A DNA stretch of 64,000 nt from Actinacidiphila sp. DG2A-62 (GCF_035825295.1 NZ_JAYMGI010000002.1:3291001-3355000), one strand, 5' to 3'; shown: positions 35,157 through 43,418, numbered from the stretch's first letter. The notes: generated by a model not told the origin, from the letters alone. Numbers and translations: made by a program.

Positions 35157-35669
35157 GTGACCAAGATCGTTGTCCGACCGATCACCGACGCGGACATCCC
35201 AGGAGCAGCCACAGCGTTGGTCGAGGTTCACGCGACGGACGGTTACCCGGTCGAAGGCGTGGAGAAGCCCGAGGCGTGGGTTCGCCCCACCGGCATCATG
35301 GGCGCATGGGTGGCGGAGAGGGAAGGGAAGATCGTCGGCCACGTAGCGGTGATGCAACCGCACGATGAGGGGGCGGTCAGCCTGTGGCGAGAGAAGAGCG
35401 GGGAGGCAGTAGAGCGGATCGGGGTTCTGGCGCGACTCTTTGTGGTCCGTGAAGCGCGCCAGTACGGCACCGGGGAACGCCTGATGCGCGCAGCCATGGG
35501 CTACGCCCAGGAGAGTTCCCTCCGACTCGTACTCGACGTGATGACCAAGGACGCCGCCGCAATCCGCCTGTACGAACGTCTCGGCTGGCAGCACATCGGC
35601 GAGGTCACGCACCACTTCGGGGCCGGGCAGCAGATCCCCGCCGTGTGCTACGTCTGGCCTGCCGACTGA
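35157..35669 (+). CDS. GNAT-family N-acetyltransferase (element cargo)
   Basis: 170-residue GNAT protein: VTKIVVRPITDADIPGAATA, ARLFVVREARQYGTGERLMRA (acetyl-CoA loop with QYGTGE) and DAAAIRLYERLGWQHIGEV. GTG 35157 is chosen because GGAGG precedes it by six bases; another GTG at 35139 overlaps the GntR stop. It follows the regulator within 15 bp and is probably co-transcribed. Substrate unknown. Confidence 0.88.
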   Translation: MTKIVVRPITDADIPGAATALVEVHATDGYPVEGVEKPEAWVRPTGIMGAWVAEREGKIVGHVAVMQPHDEGAVSLWREKSGEAVERIGVLARLFVVREARQYGTGERLMRAAMGYAQESSLRLVLDVMTKDAAAIRLYERLGWQHIGEVTHHFGAGQQIPAVCYVWPAD

Positions 35670-36255
35670 GACGGTTACAGGTTTCCCTACCTCATCAAGG
35701 CACCCGGCGTCGCTGCCGCTCCGCCGGGCGCGCGTCCGGCGCTCGGCCGCGCCGTCGCTCCTGTCTCCGCCCCGCTCGGCCCGGCCGGCACCGCGCGCGC
35801 CCGCGAGGGGGGAGGCCCAGGGCATGAGCGAGAACCCGACAGCCCACAACGGGGGTCACGACATGCCTCCGGCGGGGGCGCTCCGGCTCCGAGATGGACC
35901 ATCGCCGACAGCGTCTGCGCGATCGTCGTAGTGCCGGCGGGAGCTCCCATCCCATCTGCCATCGACCCGGGCAAGCCGAGCAGACGCGGCCCCTGGCGTC
36001 CAGATCGTTCGTACAGTGGCGCGCTCCATCTGGACGCCAGGAACCACGCCCGCTCCACAGGAGTGCGGGCCGACGGCAGACGGGATGGAAGCTGGGGAAG
36101 GTGGTGGTTAAGGTGGGTGACGAAGGTTTCGGAGCCGTGCCACAACCGCGCCAGGTCGGGCGGGGAGCTACGGGGAACAGCGGCGAACCACGGGGAAGTG
36201 AACCGGCCTCGACCCAGCGAGCAGAAGGGCAGGTCACGGCCCCGATCGACTACCC
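35670..36255. other. Gene-free end of the element
   Basis: 586 bp between the GNAT stop and attR. Frames here are open but Pro/Arg/Ser-rich and show no family pattern, so I call no gene. The outstanding feature is a perfect 14-bp inverted repeat (35992-36041). The stretch may hold an origin or transfer locus, or be what remains of lost genes. Confidence 0.5.
35992..36041. repeat. Perfect 14-bp inverted repeat in the element
   Basis: CCTGGCGTCCAGAT (35992-36005) and ATCTGGACGCCAGG (36028-36041) with a 22-base loop. The arms are not G+C monotonous, so chance pairing is unlikely. It sits 215 bp from attR with no gene to terminate nearby, so a replication- or transfer-origin hairpin or a protein-binding site is plausible. 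Confidence 0.6.
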
Positions 36256-36303
36256 GCTCTCCTAAAGCCGGTGTCGCAGGTTCGAATCCTGCCTGGGGCA
36301 CAC
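36256..36303 (+). repeat. attR, 48-bp direct repeat (tRNA-Arg 3' remnant)
   Basis: Identical to 30686-30733. It is the 3' part of a tRNA-Arg gene without its 5' half and is not a functional tRNA. It marks the right end of the element; the chromosome resumes with the pseudouridine synthase gene. Confidence 0.95.
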
Positions 36304-36441
36304 AGACAGATCCGCCGGACGCCGCTCGGCGCCGCTGCCGGCGGTGCGCCGCCGGGCAGAGCCCCAAAGCAGAGGCCGGACAGAGGCCGGGAGCGCGGCG
36401 GGGCGCGGTGGCTCGGGGCTGATCGAAAGGCGGCGGACACG

Positions 36442-37401
36442 GTGGCGCGCAGGCCCAGGCGCAGGCCCCCTCCCGCGCCGCTGGCGCAGCGCGAGGGCGT
36501 CGATCCGGTACGGGTACGGCTTCCGGGCGACGGGCGCTGGAGCACCGTGGCGCAGTTTCTGCACGAGCGCTACGACGCGGGTGGGGGCGCGGCGCGGATC
36601 GACGCGATGCTGGCCGGCGGGCGGTTCGTCGGCGTGCGCGGGCCGGTGTCGGCCGCGACGCCGTACGAGGGCGGCGGCTGGGTGTGGTACCACCGGGACC
36701 TGGCGGCCGAGCAGCCGGTGCCGTTCCCCGTCACGATCGTGCACCGCGACGAGCGGATCGTCGTCGCCGACAAGCCGCACTTCCTGGCCACCGTCCCGCG
36801 CGGGGGCCACGTCACCGAGACCGCGCTGGCCCGGCTGCGCCGCGACCTGGGACTGCCGGAGCTGTCGGCGGCGCACCGGCTGGACCGGCTGACCGCGGGC
36901 CTCGTGCTGTTCGTGGTGCGACCGCGGGACCGCGGGGCGTACCAGACGCTGTTCCGGGACCGCAGGGTGCGCAAGGAGTACGAGGCGGTCGCAGCCTACG
37001 ACCCGCGGGTGGAGCTGCCGCGCACGGTGCGCAGCCGGATCGTCAAGGAGCGCGGTGTCATCCCGGCCCGCGAGGAGGCCGGGCCGCCGAACGCCGAGAG
37101 CCGCGTCGAACTGCTGGAGCACCGCGGCGGCCTCGGACGCTACCGGCTGCTGCCCACGACCGGGCGCACTCACCAGCTGCGCGTCCACATGAACGCGCTC
37201 GGGCTGCCGCTGCTGGGCGATCCGGTCTATCCGGAGCTGCTGCCGCAGGCCGCCGCGGACGACTGGACGAGCCCGCTGCAACTGCTCGCCCGGGTGCTGG
37301 AGTTCACCGACCCGCTGACCGGGCATGCGATGCGGTGGGAGAGCGCGCGGCGGCTGGCCGCCTGGCCGGACGCGGAACACGGCGACGCGGACGGGGCGTA
37401 G
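36442..37401 (+). CDS. RluA-family RNA pseudouridine synthase
   Basis: 319-residue pseudouridine synthase isomerising U in rRNA or tRNA. It shows VTIVHRDERIVVADKPHFLA at the start of the catalytic domain, AAHRLDRLTAGLVLFV with the catalytic Asp in HRLDR, RKEYEAV, and LLPTTGRTHQLRVHMNALGL (GRTHQLR motif) with LLGDPVYPE. No S4 domain is seen. GTG 36442 has AAAGGCGG upstream. Which RNA position it modifies cannot be told. Confidence 0.92.
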   Translation: MARRPRRRPPPAPLAQREGVDPVRVRLPGDGRWSTVAQFLHERYDAGGGAARIDAMLAGGRFVGVRGPVSAATPYEGGGWVWYHRDLAAEQPVPFPVTIVHRDERIVVADKPHFLATVPRGGHVTETALARLRRDLGLPELSAAHRLDRLTAGLVLFVVRPRDRGAYQTLFRDRRVRKEYEAVAAYDPRVELPRTVRSRIVKERGVIPAREEAGPPNAESRVELLEHRGGLGRYRLLPTTGRTHQLRVHMNALGLPLLGDPVYPELLPQAAADDWTSPLQLLARVLEFTDPLTGHAMRWESARRLAAWPDAEHGDADGA

Positions 37402-37523
37402 GTCCGCGCCGTGGGCCCGAAGGCGGGCGCTGGACGCGGACGGGGCGGGCCCGGGCGTGGCCTCCGCCGGCGCGGACCGAGGGGGCGCGGGGGCGCGGGC
37501 CGAGGGGGTGCGATGGCGCGGGG

Positions 37524-38312
37524 TCAGGCCATGGACTCCTCCGGGCGCAGCAGTGCGAAGAACGCGCCCTCGGGGTCGCGGAGCAGCGCGATGCGGCCGA
37601 CGCCGGCCATGTCGGTGGGCGGCATGAGGGTGCTGCCGCCGTGCGCCTGGCAGGCGGCGGCCACCGCGTCGCAGTCGGCGACGGCGAAGTATGGCTGCCA
37701 GTAGGAGGCGCCGTCCGGGAGCCGGTCGGCGGCCAGTTGCATGATGCCGCCGTGCGAGCCCTCCTGGCCGCCGCCGGCGCAGGAGACCACGGTGTACGCG
37801 CCGCCGTCGGGCAGCGGCATGTCCTCGTAGTCCCAGCCGAAGACCGTGCGGTAGAACGCCTTCGCCTGGGCGGCGTCGGTCGTGTAGAGCTCGGTCCAGC
37901 ACAGGGCGCCGGGGCCGACCCGGTCCAGGCCCTTGTTGGCGCCGGGCTGCCAGACCGCGAACTCGGCGCCCGCCGGGTCCGTGAAGCCGGCCAAGCGGCC
38001 CTGGTCGAAGACGTCCATCGCCGGGAAGCGGACGCCGCCGCCGGCCTGCTCGACGGTCTCGCCGGTCGCGTCGGCGTCCGCGGTGTGGAAGTACACGGTC
38101 CAGGCCGGCCTGGCGCCGTCGTCCTGGAGCGGGCCGAGGGCGGCGACGGTCTGGCCGGCGAGCTGGAAGAGGCCGTATCCGCCGGCGTCCGGGCCCGCGG
38201 AGACCCACTCCCAGCCGAACAGCTCCTTGTAGAACGCCGCGGCGGCGGCGGTGTCCCGGCTGCCCAGGTCGATCCAGTCGGGCGCGCCGGGGACGTAGTC
38301 GGTGGTGAGCAT
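37524..38312 (-). CDS. VOC-family protein with two glyoxalase-like domains
   Basis: 262 residues, two tandem beta-alpha-beta-beta-beta modules. The first opens PDWIDLGSRDTAAAAAFYKE and the second ALCWTELYTTDAAQAKAFYR. Each contains FYxxxFGW, and TDPAGAEFAVWQPG and RDPEGAFFALLRPE close them. Such proteins bind metal or small ligands; the streptomycete members are usually annotated as VOC or hydroxylase without a proven reaction. ATG (complement of 38310-38312) follows CGGAGG. It is convergent with the pseudouridine synthase gene. Confidence 0.9.
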   Translation of the reverse strand: MLTTDYVPGAPDWIDLGSRDTAAAAAFYKELFGWEWVSAGPDAGGYGLFQLAGQTVAALGPLQDDGARPAWTVYFHTADADATGETVEQAGGGVRFPAMDVFDQGRLAGFTDPAGAEFAVWQPGANKGLDRVGPGALCWTELYTTDAAQAKAFYRTVFGWDYEDMPLPDGGAYTVVSCAGGGQEGSHGGIMQLAADRLPDGASYWQPYFAVADCDAVAAACQAHGGSTLMPPTDMAGVGRIALLRDPEGAFFALLRPEESMA

Positions 38313-38527
38313 GGTGCCGTCCTCCGTACGGGGGGGTGCGAAATGTAAGGACCGCCTGATTTATACGCTGTGTCCTCCCTCACACTCAGCATGGCAGCCG
38401 GGTCGGACAATCGCCGTTCGGACGCGAGTCGGGGCAGGCGGCGGGCGGTGCCCGGCGGTGGCGGAGCGGGCACGCGCCGTGCGAAACGGATTCGGGATTG
38501 TCAGTGCCGCCGTTTAGGGTGGTTCAC

Positions 38528-38743
38528 ATGTTTGGGGGAGAACTCGATCAGGCGAACGCCGCTCTGCGCGCATACGTGCAGGAGCACGGCGACCGGCAGT
38601 GGACGGCCGAGGAGCTGTCCGAGCTGGCACGGCTGCGTGCGCAGTGGACCGCTGCGGCACGTGGCGTCCGCGTGGAGATACGCCCTGTCACCGGGTCGGG
38701 TTCCGGCCCGGTGACGGGCGCGGCGGTGGTGCGGGCTGCCTGA
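38528..38743 (+). CDS. Small hypothetical protein
   Basis: 71 residues, [20 protein letters not shown] then [20 protein letters not shown], two amphipathic helices, and a Gly/Val/Ala tail. I do not recognise a family. ATG 38528 has no Shine-Dalgarno; a GTG three codons earlier is also possible. A TAGGGT box just before suggests a short-leader transcript. A perfect hairpin follows 17 bp after the stop, supporting a real transcription unit. The given panD reading frame runs antisense across it, which I think is an artefact of a missing base in panD. Confidence 0.55.
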   Translation: MFGGELDQANAALRAYVQEHGDRQWTAEELSELARLRAQWTAAARGVRVEIRPVTGSGSGPVTGAAVVRAA

Positions 38744-38759
38744 AAGGGCGCATGACGTG

Positions 38760-38788
38760 AAGGCCGCGCCCTCGTCGGGCGCGGCCTT
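38760..38788. terminator. Strong hairpin between small gene and panD
   Basis: AAGGCCGCGCCC (38760-38771) pairs with GGGCGCGGCCTT (38777-38788), 12 perfect bp, loop TCGTC. It is positioned to end both the small plus-strand gene and panD, provided panD stops near 38903 and not at 38548. Confidence 0.88.
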
Positions 38789-38902
38789 CGTCGTTCTCGC
38801 GGGCGGTGCGCTTCCGGACGGTGCGCTTCCGGGACGGCGTCTCCGCGTGGGTCGTCCCGGTGCCCCGTGGGTTCTGCCGACGCGGTCGTTCCGGCGCCTC
38901 GT

Positions 38903-39324
38903 TCAGGCGTGGGCGACGGCGTGCGGGGGCCGGACGGTGTCGGTGCCCGGGCCGGCTCTGCGGCGTCGTCACCGAGTGCGGTGATGCGGTTGGCGGCGTC
39001 GACGTGGACGACCGCCGGGCGCAGGCTGCGGGCCTCCGCGTCGTCGACCTGCGCGTAGCTGATCAGGATGACCAGGTCGCCGGGGTGGACGAGGTGGGCG
39101 GCGGCGCCGTTGATGCCGATGACGCCGGAGCCGCGCTCGCCTTCGATGACGTACGTCTCCAGGCGCGCGCCGTTGGTGATGTCCACGATGTGCACGAGTT
39201 CGCCCGGCAGCAGGTCGGCGGCGTCCATGAGGGCGGCGTCGACGGTCACGGAACCCACGTAGTGCAGATCCGCCTGGGTCACGGTGGCCCGGTGGATCTT
39301 GGACTTGAACATGGTGCGCAGCAC
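38903..39324 (-). CDS. panD: Aspartate 1-decarboxylase PanD (3' end frameshifted as written)
   Basis: Makes beta-alanine from aspartate for pantothenate/CoA; pyruvoyl enzyme. [20 protein letters not shown] then [10 protein letters not shown] holds the self-processing Gly24-Ser25 pair, and [20 protein letters not shown] and [20 protein letters not shown] complete the family core. GTG (complement of 39322-39324) follows AGGAGGG. As given, the frame stays open to 38548 (258 residues), crossing a terminator hairpin and a gene on the other strand with a Pro/Arg-rich tail. Adding one C to the run at 38950-38952 gives [18 protein letters not shown] and stop at 38903, a normal length of about 140. 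I annotate that end. Confidence 0.85.
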
Positions 39325-39522
39325 GGTGCGGCCCTCCTGCTGATCACTTGGTCGCGTCCCGGTACGGGTACGCGCCGACGGCTCCCAGGGTAGGTCCACG
39401 CGCGCGGGGTGCGGCGGCGGGGGCGGCAGGAGTGCGGAAGATCTCAGCAGGTGCTCGTGCCGGGCCGGCGCGGGCAGCAGGGGCGGACGGCGGACGCGGC
39501 GGGGCGGACGGCGGGGTCCGGG

Positions 39523-42141
39523 TCAGCCGGTGGCGGGTTCGGGGGCGGGCGCGACCGGCGGTGGTGGTGCGGGAGAGGTGGTGACAGGTGCGGGCAGTTG
39601 GTCGTAGAGGCGGGCGAGGACGGCGTTGAGCCGGAGCAGGTGGGCGGGGCTTCCCGCGGGCAGCGGGCGGGGCGGCTCGGCGTCCGGCCGGCGGCCGAGC
39701 CTGCGGCGTACGTGGCCGAGGTTGCGGGCGGTCAGGCCGAGGTGGCGGCGGAGGGCGGCGAGTTCGGCGGGCGCCGCGGCGGCCAGTACGCGCGCTGCCT
39801 GGGCGCACGCCGCGAGCGCGTCGGCCCAGTCGGCGGCGTGCGCGGCGCGGGGAGGGTCCGCCGGAGGCCAGGCCCCCGGCGGAGGCGTTGTCACGGGCGG
39901 GCCCGGCGGGGGTACGTCGTCGGGCCGCCGGAAGGGGATGCGGAGGGAGGGTGTGCGGAGGACGGGAACGCGGCGGGACGCGAGGCGGGGGCGGCGGCTG
40001 CTGGCGGCGCGGCGCAGGAGGGGGTGGTGGAGCAGGGCGCGGTGGGCGCGGGCCGGGGCGGCGGCCGTGGCGAGGTCGCGGACCGCGTGGTCGAGGCGGC
40101 GGGTGCGGCCGCGCAGCTCGGCCGGGTCGGGCTGGTCGGCCCGCGCCGCGCCGAGCAGGTCCTGCAACGCGGCCAGGGCGCGGCCGGTCCGGGCGCGCAG
40201 CACGGTCTCGGTGCGCAGCGGCAGCACGAAGTACGCGGCGGCGATGCCGCAGGCCGAGCCGACGAGGATGCCTTCGGGCCGTTGGAGCAGCAGCGCGGAG
40301 CCGCTTTCGCCGTCGAGGCCGTAGAGCACGGCGAGCAGGCTGGTGACGCAGAACGCCCAGGTGGCGTAGGTGACGTCGCGCAGCCAGAGGCCGACCAGAA
40401 GGTACGACAGGATGATCGCGACGGCGGCGGTGTCGTGTCCGGCGACGGCGTGCGCCACCAGGGTGCCGGTGAGCGCGCCGACGAAGGCGCCGGCGATGCG
40501 CAGGCCACTGCGGTGCACCACGTCGCCGCAGCCTCGGGCGGCGCTGCACACCACGAACGCGGTGATCACCGGCCAGCTCCAGCGGTGCGGGAACAGCACG
40601 TGCCCGAGGGCGAACGCGGCGGCCATCGCGGCGGCGAGCTGCGCCGACAGGCGGGTCTGCGGTTGCAGGGCCGGGCCGCCGGGTGGGCGCCCGCGCGGGG
40701 CGGGCGGGGGCTCGGGGGCGGGGCGCTCCCGCGAGGGTGTCCGACGGACGGCCTCCGCGTGCTCGCGGACGGACGCGAGGGCGGTGGTCAGCGCGGCGGG
40801 GGTGGTTGCCGGGTCCGCGGCGAGGACTTCGGCTCTGAGGACGGCCTCGGCGAGGTCGCTGGCCGCTGTGGCGCTGGCCGCTGTGGCGTGGGAGGTTGCT
40901 CCGGTTGCGCCGGAGGTCGCGCGAAGGCTTCCGGCTGCGTCGGTTTCGCTCTGCCCGGTCGCCGGGGGCGTGGGGGGTTGCGGGGTTCGGGCTGCCCCGG
41001 GCTCGACGTGACCGGCTGCCGGATTCGCTGGGGGGTGCGGGGTCCGGGCTGCCCCGGGCTCGCCGTGACCGGCTGACGGGTTCGTTGGGGCTGGGCGCGC
41101 AGTTCCCCGCGCCCCTGCGGGGCGCTCGGGTGCCCCGGGCTGGCCGTGGCCGGCTGGCGGGTTCGTTGGGGCTGGGCGCGCAGTTCCCCGCGCCCCTGCG
41201 GGGCGCTCGGGTGCCCCGGGCTGGCCGTGGCCGGCTGGCGGGTTCGTTGGGGCTGGGTGCGCGTTTTTTCGCGTCCCTTTGGGGGGTTGGGCGTGGGGGG
41301 TTGGGGTGGCGGCGGTGAGGCGGGTGTCGAGGGTCAGGGCGATGTGGTGGAGGGCTCGCGGGGTCGGGTGATGGGTGGCGACGTGGAGGAAGTCGCGGGC
41401 GGCGGCTGCGGCCTCGCGGGTGGGGCGGGTGGGCAGCGCGGTCTGGACGGCCAGGACGGAAGCGACCGCGATCAGGCCCGCGACGCCGCCCCAGAGCGGG
41501 CCGGTGGCCTTGGCCGCGGTGGGCGGGATGGGCGTCACCAGGACCGCGATCAGGGGGGTGAGGGCGAGCCGGCCCAGGCGGCGGGTCCGGCCGCCGAAGC
41601 GCACCAGGTAGCGGGAGGCCCAGACCGCGGACACGAAGAGCGCCGCGCCGAGCCAGGTGTGGTGCAGCATGAAGCGCCCGATGAACGCGGCGGCGACGCC
41701 GATCACGGGGACGTAGACCAGTGCGGTGAGGCGATGGGCGAGGGTGGTGGCGTGCAGCGAGCGCGAGACGAGGACGGCGACGACGGTCGCGACGACCACC
41801 ATGCCGCCGGGCAGATCGGCGTATCGGCACACCGCGTCGGTGACCAGCAGCGCCGTCAGCGCGGCGATGATCGTACGGACGGCGATGTGCAGGGTCACTC
41901 GTCCGGGGTCGAGCAGTCGCAGTCGGATCGTCGCACGCACCCACCGGCTGCTCGTCGTCCGCCGGCCACCCGTACGGTCACCGTCGCCCCCGGTCGTCGC
42001 GGTCGCCGTGTCGGCCACGGTCACGGTCGCGCCCTCCCCGTCCCTCGTCGCGTCATGGGCCGCGGCGCCGGCCGCGTCAGTGGTCACGACGCCTCTCGCG
42101 TCACCCGTCGCGTCACTCGTCACGGCACAGATGCGTGTCAC
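39523..42141 (-). CDS. FUSC/aromatic-acid-exporter-like membrane protein with in-frame DNA repeats
   Basis: Up to 872 residues, two transmembrane blocks as in FUSC/YccS/AaeB exporters. Helices at about residues 85-235 (HIAVRTIIAALTALLVTDAV, ALTPLIAVLVTPI) and 485-620 (LSAQLAAAMAAAFALGHVLF, AIILSYLLVGLWLRDVTYAT) are each followed by a cytoplasmic part. Between them lies a Pro/Ala/Gly/Thr stretch (residues 290-410) encoded by 81-bp tandem repeats. The GTG at 42139-42141 gives a Thr/Ala/Asp-rich N-terminus without Shine-Dalgarno; a later GTG near residue 68 may be the true start. It is divergent from a MarR gene that probably controls it. Confidence 0.8.
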   Translation of the reverse strand: MTRICAVTSDATGDARGVVTTDAAGAAAHDATRDGEGATVTVADTATATTGGDGDRTGGRRTTSSRWVRATIRLRLLDPGRVTLHIAVRTIIAALTALLVTDAVCRYADLPGGMVVVATVVAVLVSRSLHATTLAHRLTALVYVPVIGVAAAFIGRFMLHHTWLGAALFVSAVWASRYLVRFGGRTRRLGRLALTPLIAVLVTPIPPTAAKATGPLWGGVAGLIAVASVLAVQTALPTRPTREAAAAARDFLHVATHHPTPRALHHIALTLDTRLTAATPTPHAQPPKGTRKNAHPAPTNPPAGHGQPGAPERPAGARGTARPAPTNPPAGHGQPGAPERPAGARGTARPAPTNPSAGHGEPGAARTPHPPANPAAGHVEPGAARTPQPPTPPATGQSETDAAGSLRATSGATGATSHATAASATAASDLAEAVLRAEVLAADPATTPAALTTALASVREHAEAVRRTPSRERPAPEPPPAPRGRPPGGPALQPQTRLSAQLAAAMAAAFALGHVLFPHRWSWPVITAFVVCSAARGCGDVVHRSGLRIAGAFVGALTGTLVAHAVAGHDTAAVAIILSYLLVGLWLRDVTYATWAFCVTSLLAVLYGLDGESGSALLLQRPEGILVGSACGIAAAYFVLPLRTETVLRARTGRALAALQDLLGAARADQPDPAELRGRTRRLDHAVRDLATAAAPARAHRALLHHPLLRRAASSRRPRLASRRVPVLRTPSLRIPFRRPDDVPPPGPPVTTPPPGAWPPADPPRAAHAADWADALAACAQAARVLAAAAPAELAALRRHLGLTARNLGHVRRRLGRRPDAEPPRPLPAGSPAHLLRLNAVLARLYDQLPAPVTTSPAPPPPVAPAPEPATG
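41081..41275. repeat. 81-bp tandem repeats inside the FUSC gene
   Basis: Units start at 41081, 41162 and 41243 (each TTCGTTGGGGCTGGG). The first two are virtually identical, the third is cut short. The period of 81 is a multiple of three, so each unit adds 27 residues (RPAPTNPPAGHGQPGAPERP is part of it) and keeps the frame. Every unit contains GCGCAGTTCCCCGCGCCCCT, a sequence I know as a common intergenic repeat in Streptomyces. Shorter degenerate copies extend left to about 40980. Confidence 0.85.
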
Positions 42142-42270
42142 ACCGCGCGGTTCGCTTGTCGTATCGCGCGGTCACTCGTACGCCTTGCGTATGACTATCG
42201 GCTCAACGGTCGCACAGTCACCCTTGATGATGCGGTCAGCATCTCTCAGATAGTACGCCTTACTTAGGAA

Positions 42271-42714
42271 ATGGCAGCCATGTTTCCTCCCCCACCCACC
42301 GACCCCGCGGCGACGATCCGACGAGCGGTCAATCGGCTCGGCCGCCGGATGCGTGCCGAGCGGCCGCCTGGCGGACTGCCCAGCGGGCGGCTGGGCACGC
42401 TCGCGCATCTGTACCGGGAGGGCCCCGGCTCGCCCGGGGCGATCGCGGCGGCGCTGCACGTGCAGCCGCAGTCGCTCACCCGCACGCTCGCCGCGCTGGA
42501 GCAGGACGGGCTGGTGACCCGGGTGCGGGACGCGGCGGACGGGCGGCAGCAGCGGGTGGAGCTGACGCAGAGCGGGTTCGAGGCGCTGAGCCGCGACGTC
42601 GACCACCGCGACGCGTGGCTGCGCGCACGCATGGAGGCGGAGCTGAACGAGACCGAGCGCGAGGTGCTGCGGCTGGCGGCCGGCCTGCTCGACCGGCTCG
42701 CCGCGGACGACTGA
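42271..42714 (+). CDS. MarR-family transcriptional regulator
   Basis: 147 residues, winged helix: LGTLAHLYREGPGSPGAIAA, ALHVQPQSLTRTLAALEQDG (recognition helix) and VTRVRDAADGRQQRVELTQS (wing), flanked by dimer helices. ATG 42271 is close to a TACTTA box on the same strand. It is divergent from the FUSC permease across about 130 bp, a standard repressor-exporter arrangement. The ligand is probably an aromatic acid or other drug-like compound, by analogy only. Confidence 0.9.
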   Translation: MAAMFPPPPTDPAATIRRAVNRLGRRMRAERPPGGLPSGRLGTLAHLYREGPGSPGAIAAALHVQPQSLTRTLAALEQDGLVTRVRDAADGRQQRVELTQSGFEALSRDVDHRDAWLRARMEAELNETEREVLRLAAGLLDRLAADD

Positions 42715-42729
42715 CGCTGATCGCCGACC

Positions 42730-42771
42730 GCTGACGGCTGACCGCTGACGGCTGACGGCTGACGGCTGACG
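42730..42771 (+). repeat. 7-bp tandem repeat after the MarR gene
   Basis: Six tandem copies of GCTGACG (one reads GCTGACC). The rest of the gap up to the CsoR-type site at 43102 is C-rich with a second degenerate repeat of about 16 bp (CCGCACCGCGCCCC type) near 42890-42930, and no gene that I can support. Confidence 0.8.
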
Positions 42772-43101
42772 GCCCCGAGGGAGCCCACCCGGCGTCCCGT
42801 ACGGCCGCCGCGCGCCAGCGTCGCCCGCTCCGCCGCGCGTCCCGGAAGCGGCGATCCCGCACCCCCGCCGACCGGCGCCCCGCCGTACCGCGCCCCCGCC
42901 GCACCGCGCCCCCGCCGCACCGCGTCCCCGCACAGCCCGCACGCCGCGGCCCGCACCCGGCGCGCTCCTCCGTGCCGGCCGACCGGCCCGCGCCGCCGCC
43001 GCGCGCGCTCTCACCCTCCGCTGCCGCGCCACCTGCGCCCGTGCCCCGCGCTCCCGCCCGCGGGGGCGTGACGCGGGACACCTCCACCCGGGCCGACCGG
43101 A

Positions 43102-43118
43102 ATACCCCCTAGGGGTAT
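43102..43118. promoter_or_regulatory. CsoR-type copper operator
   Basis: ATACCCCCTAGGGGTAT: arms ATACCCC/GGGGTAT with CTA between. This matches the G-tract palindrome bound by CsoR, the Cu(I)-responsive repressor of copZ/copA in actinobacteria. It lies 88 bp before copZ. No csoR gene is in this window. Confidence 0.85.
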
Positions 43119-43205
43119 AGGGTTGAAGGTGAGGGAAGGGGAAGCCGCCCCTTCGTGCAGCGTGGTCCGCGCAGGACAGGACCGACCGAGTCGAGGAGAG
43201 CCACC

Positions 43206-43418
43206 ATGACCGAGGCCGTCTACTCCGTTGCCGGCATGAGCTGCGGCCACTGCGAGGCCGCCGTGAGCCGTGAGGTGACCGCGATCCCGGGGGTGACCTC
43301 GGTGACCGCCGTCGCGAAGAGCGGACTGGTGACCGTCGCCTCCGAGCAGCCGCTCGACGAGGCCGCGGTGCGCGCGGCCGTGGACGAGGCGGGCTACGAG
43401 CTGGTCGGCCCGGCCTGA
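43206..43418 (+). CDS. copZ: Copper chaperone CopZ (HMA domain)
   Basis: 70-residue heavy-metal-associated domain: [20 protein letters not shown] holds the MxCxxC Cu(I) site (Cys13 and Cys16), and the rest follows the ferredoxin-like fold to [10 protein letters not shown]. It delivers Cu(I) to CopA. ATG 43206 has GAGGAGAG upstream. It is the first cistron behind the CsoR-type operator, followed by copA 121 bp later. Confidence 0.95.
   Translation: MTEAVYSVAGMSCGHCEAAVSREVTAIPGVTSVTAVAKSGLVTVASEQPLDEAAVRAAVDEAGYELVGPA

Larger units (their letters stand above)
30686..36303. mobile_element. Small pSAM2-like integrative element (AICE type) in tRNA-Arg
   Basis: About 5.6 kb flanked by perfect 48-bp direct repeats, one of them the 3' part of tRNA-Arg(CCT). 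Contents in order: tyrosine integrase, excisionase, rolling-circle-type replication initiator (all minus strand, GTGA overlaps), two small Cys-rich proteins, three operator palindromes, GntR/KorSA-like regulator and a GNAT acetyltransferase (plus strand). This is the module order of actinomycete integrative and conjugative elements. There is no FtsK/TraSA translocase, no Spd spread proteins and no Pra-like activator. It therefore looks able to integrate, excise and replicate but not to transfer itself. About 590 bp before the right repeat is gene-free. Confidence 0.9.

Noticed and set aside
35687..36367. Minus-strand frame of 226 codons in the element's right end
   Set aside because: It reads through attR as the familiar spurious translation of a tRNA gene (AGFEPATPALGE) and has a Pro/Arg/Ser-rich composition without motifs.
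42225..42262. MarR operator AGTA-N5-TACT in the FUSC/MarR promoter
   Set aside because: Arms of four bases are expected by chance; no second copy is present.
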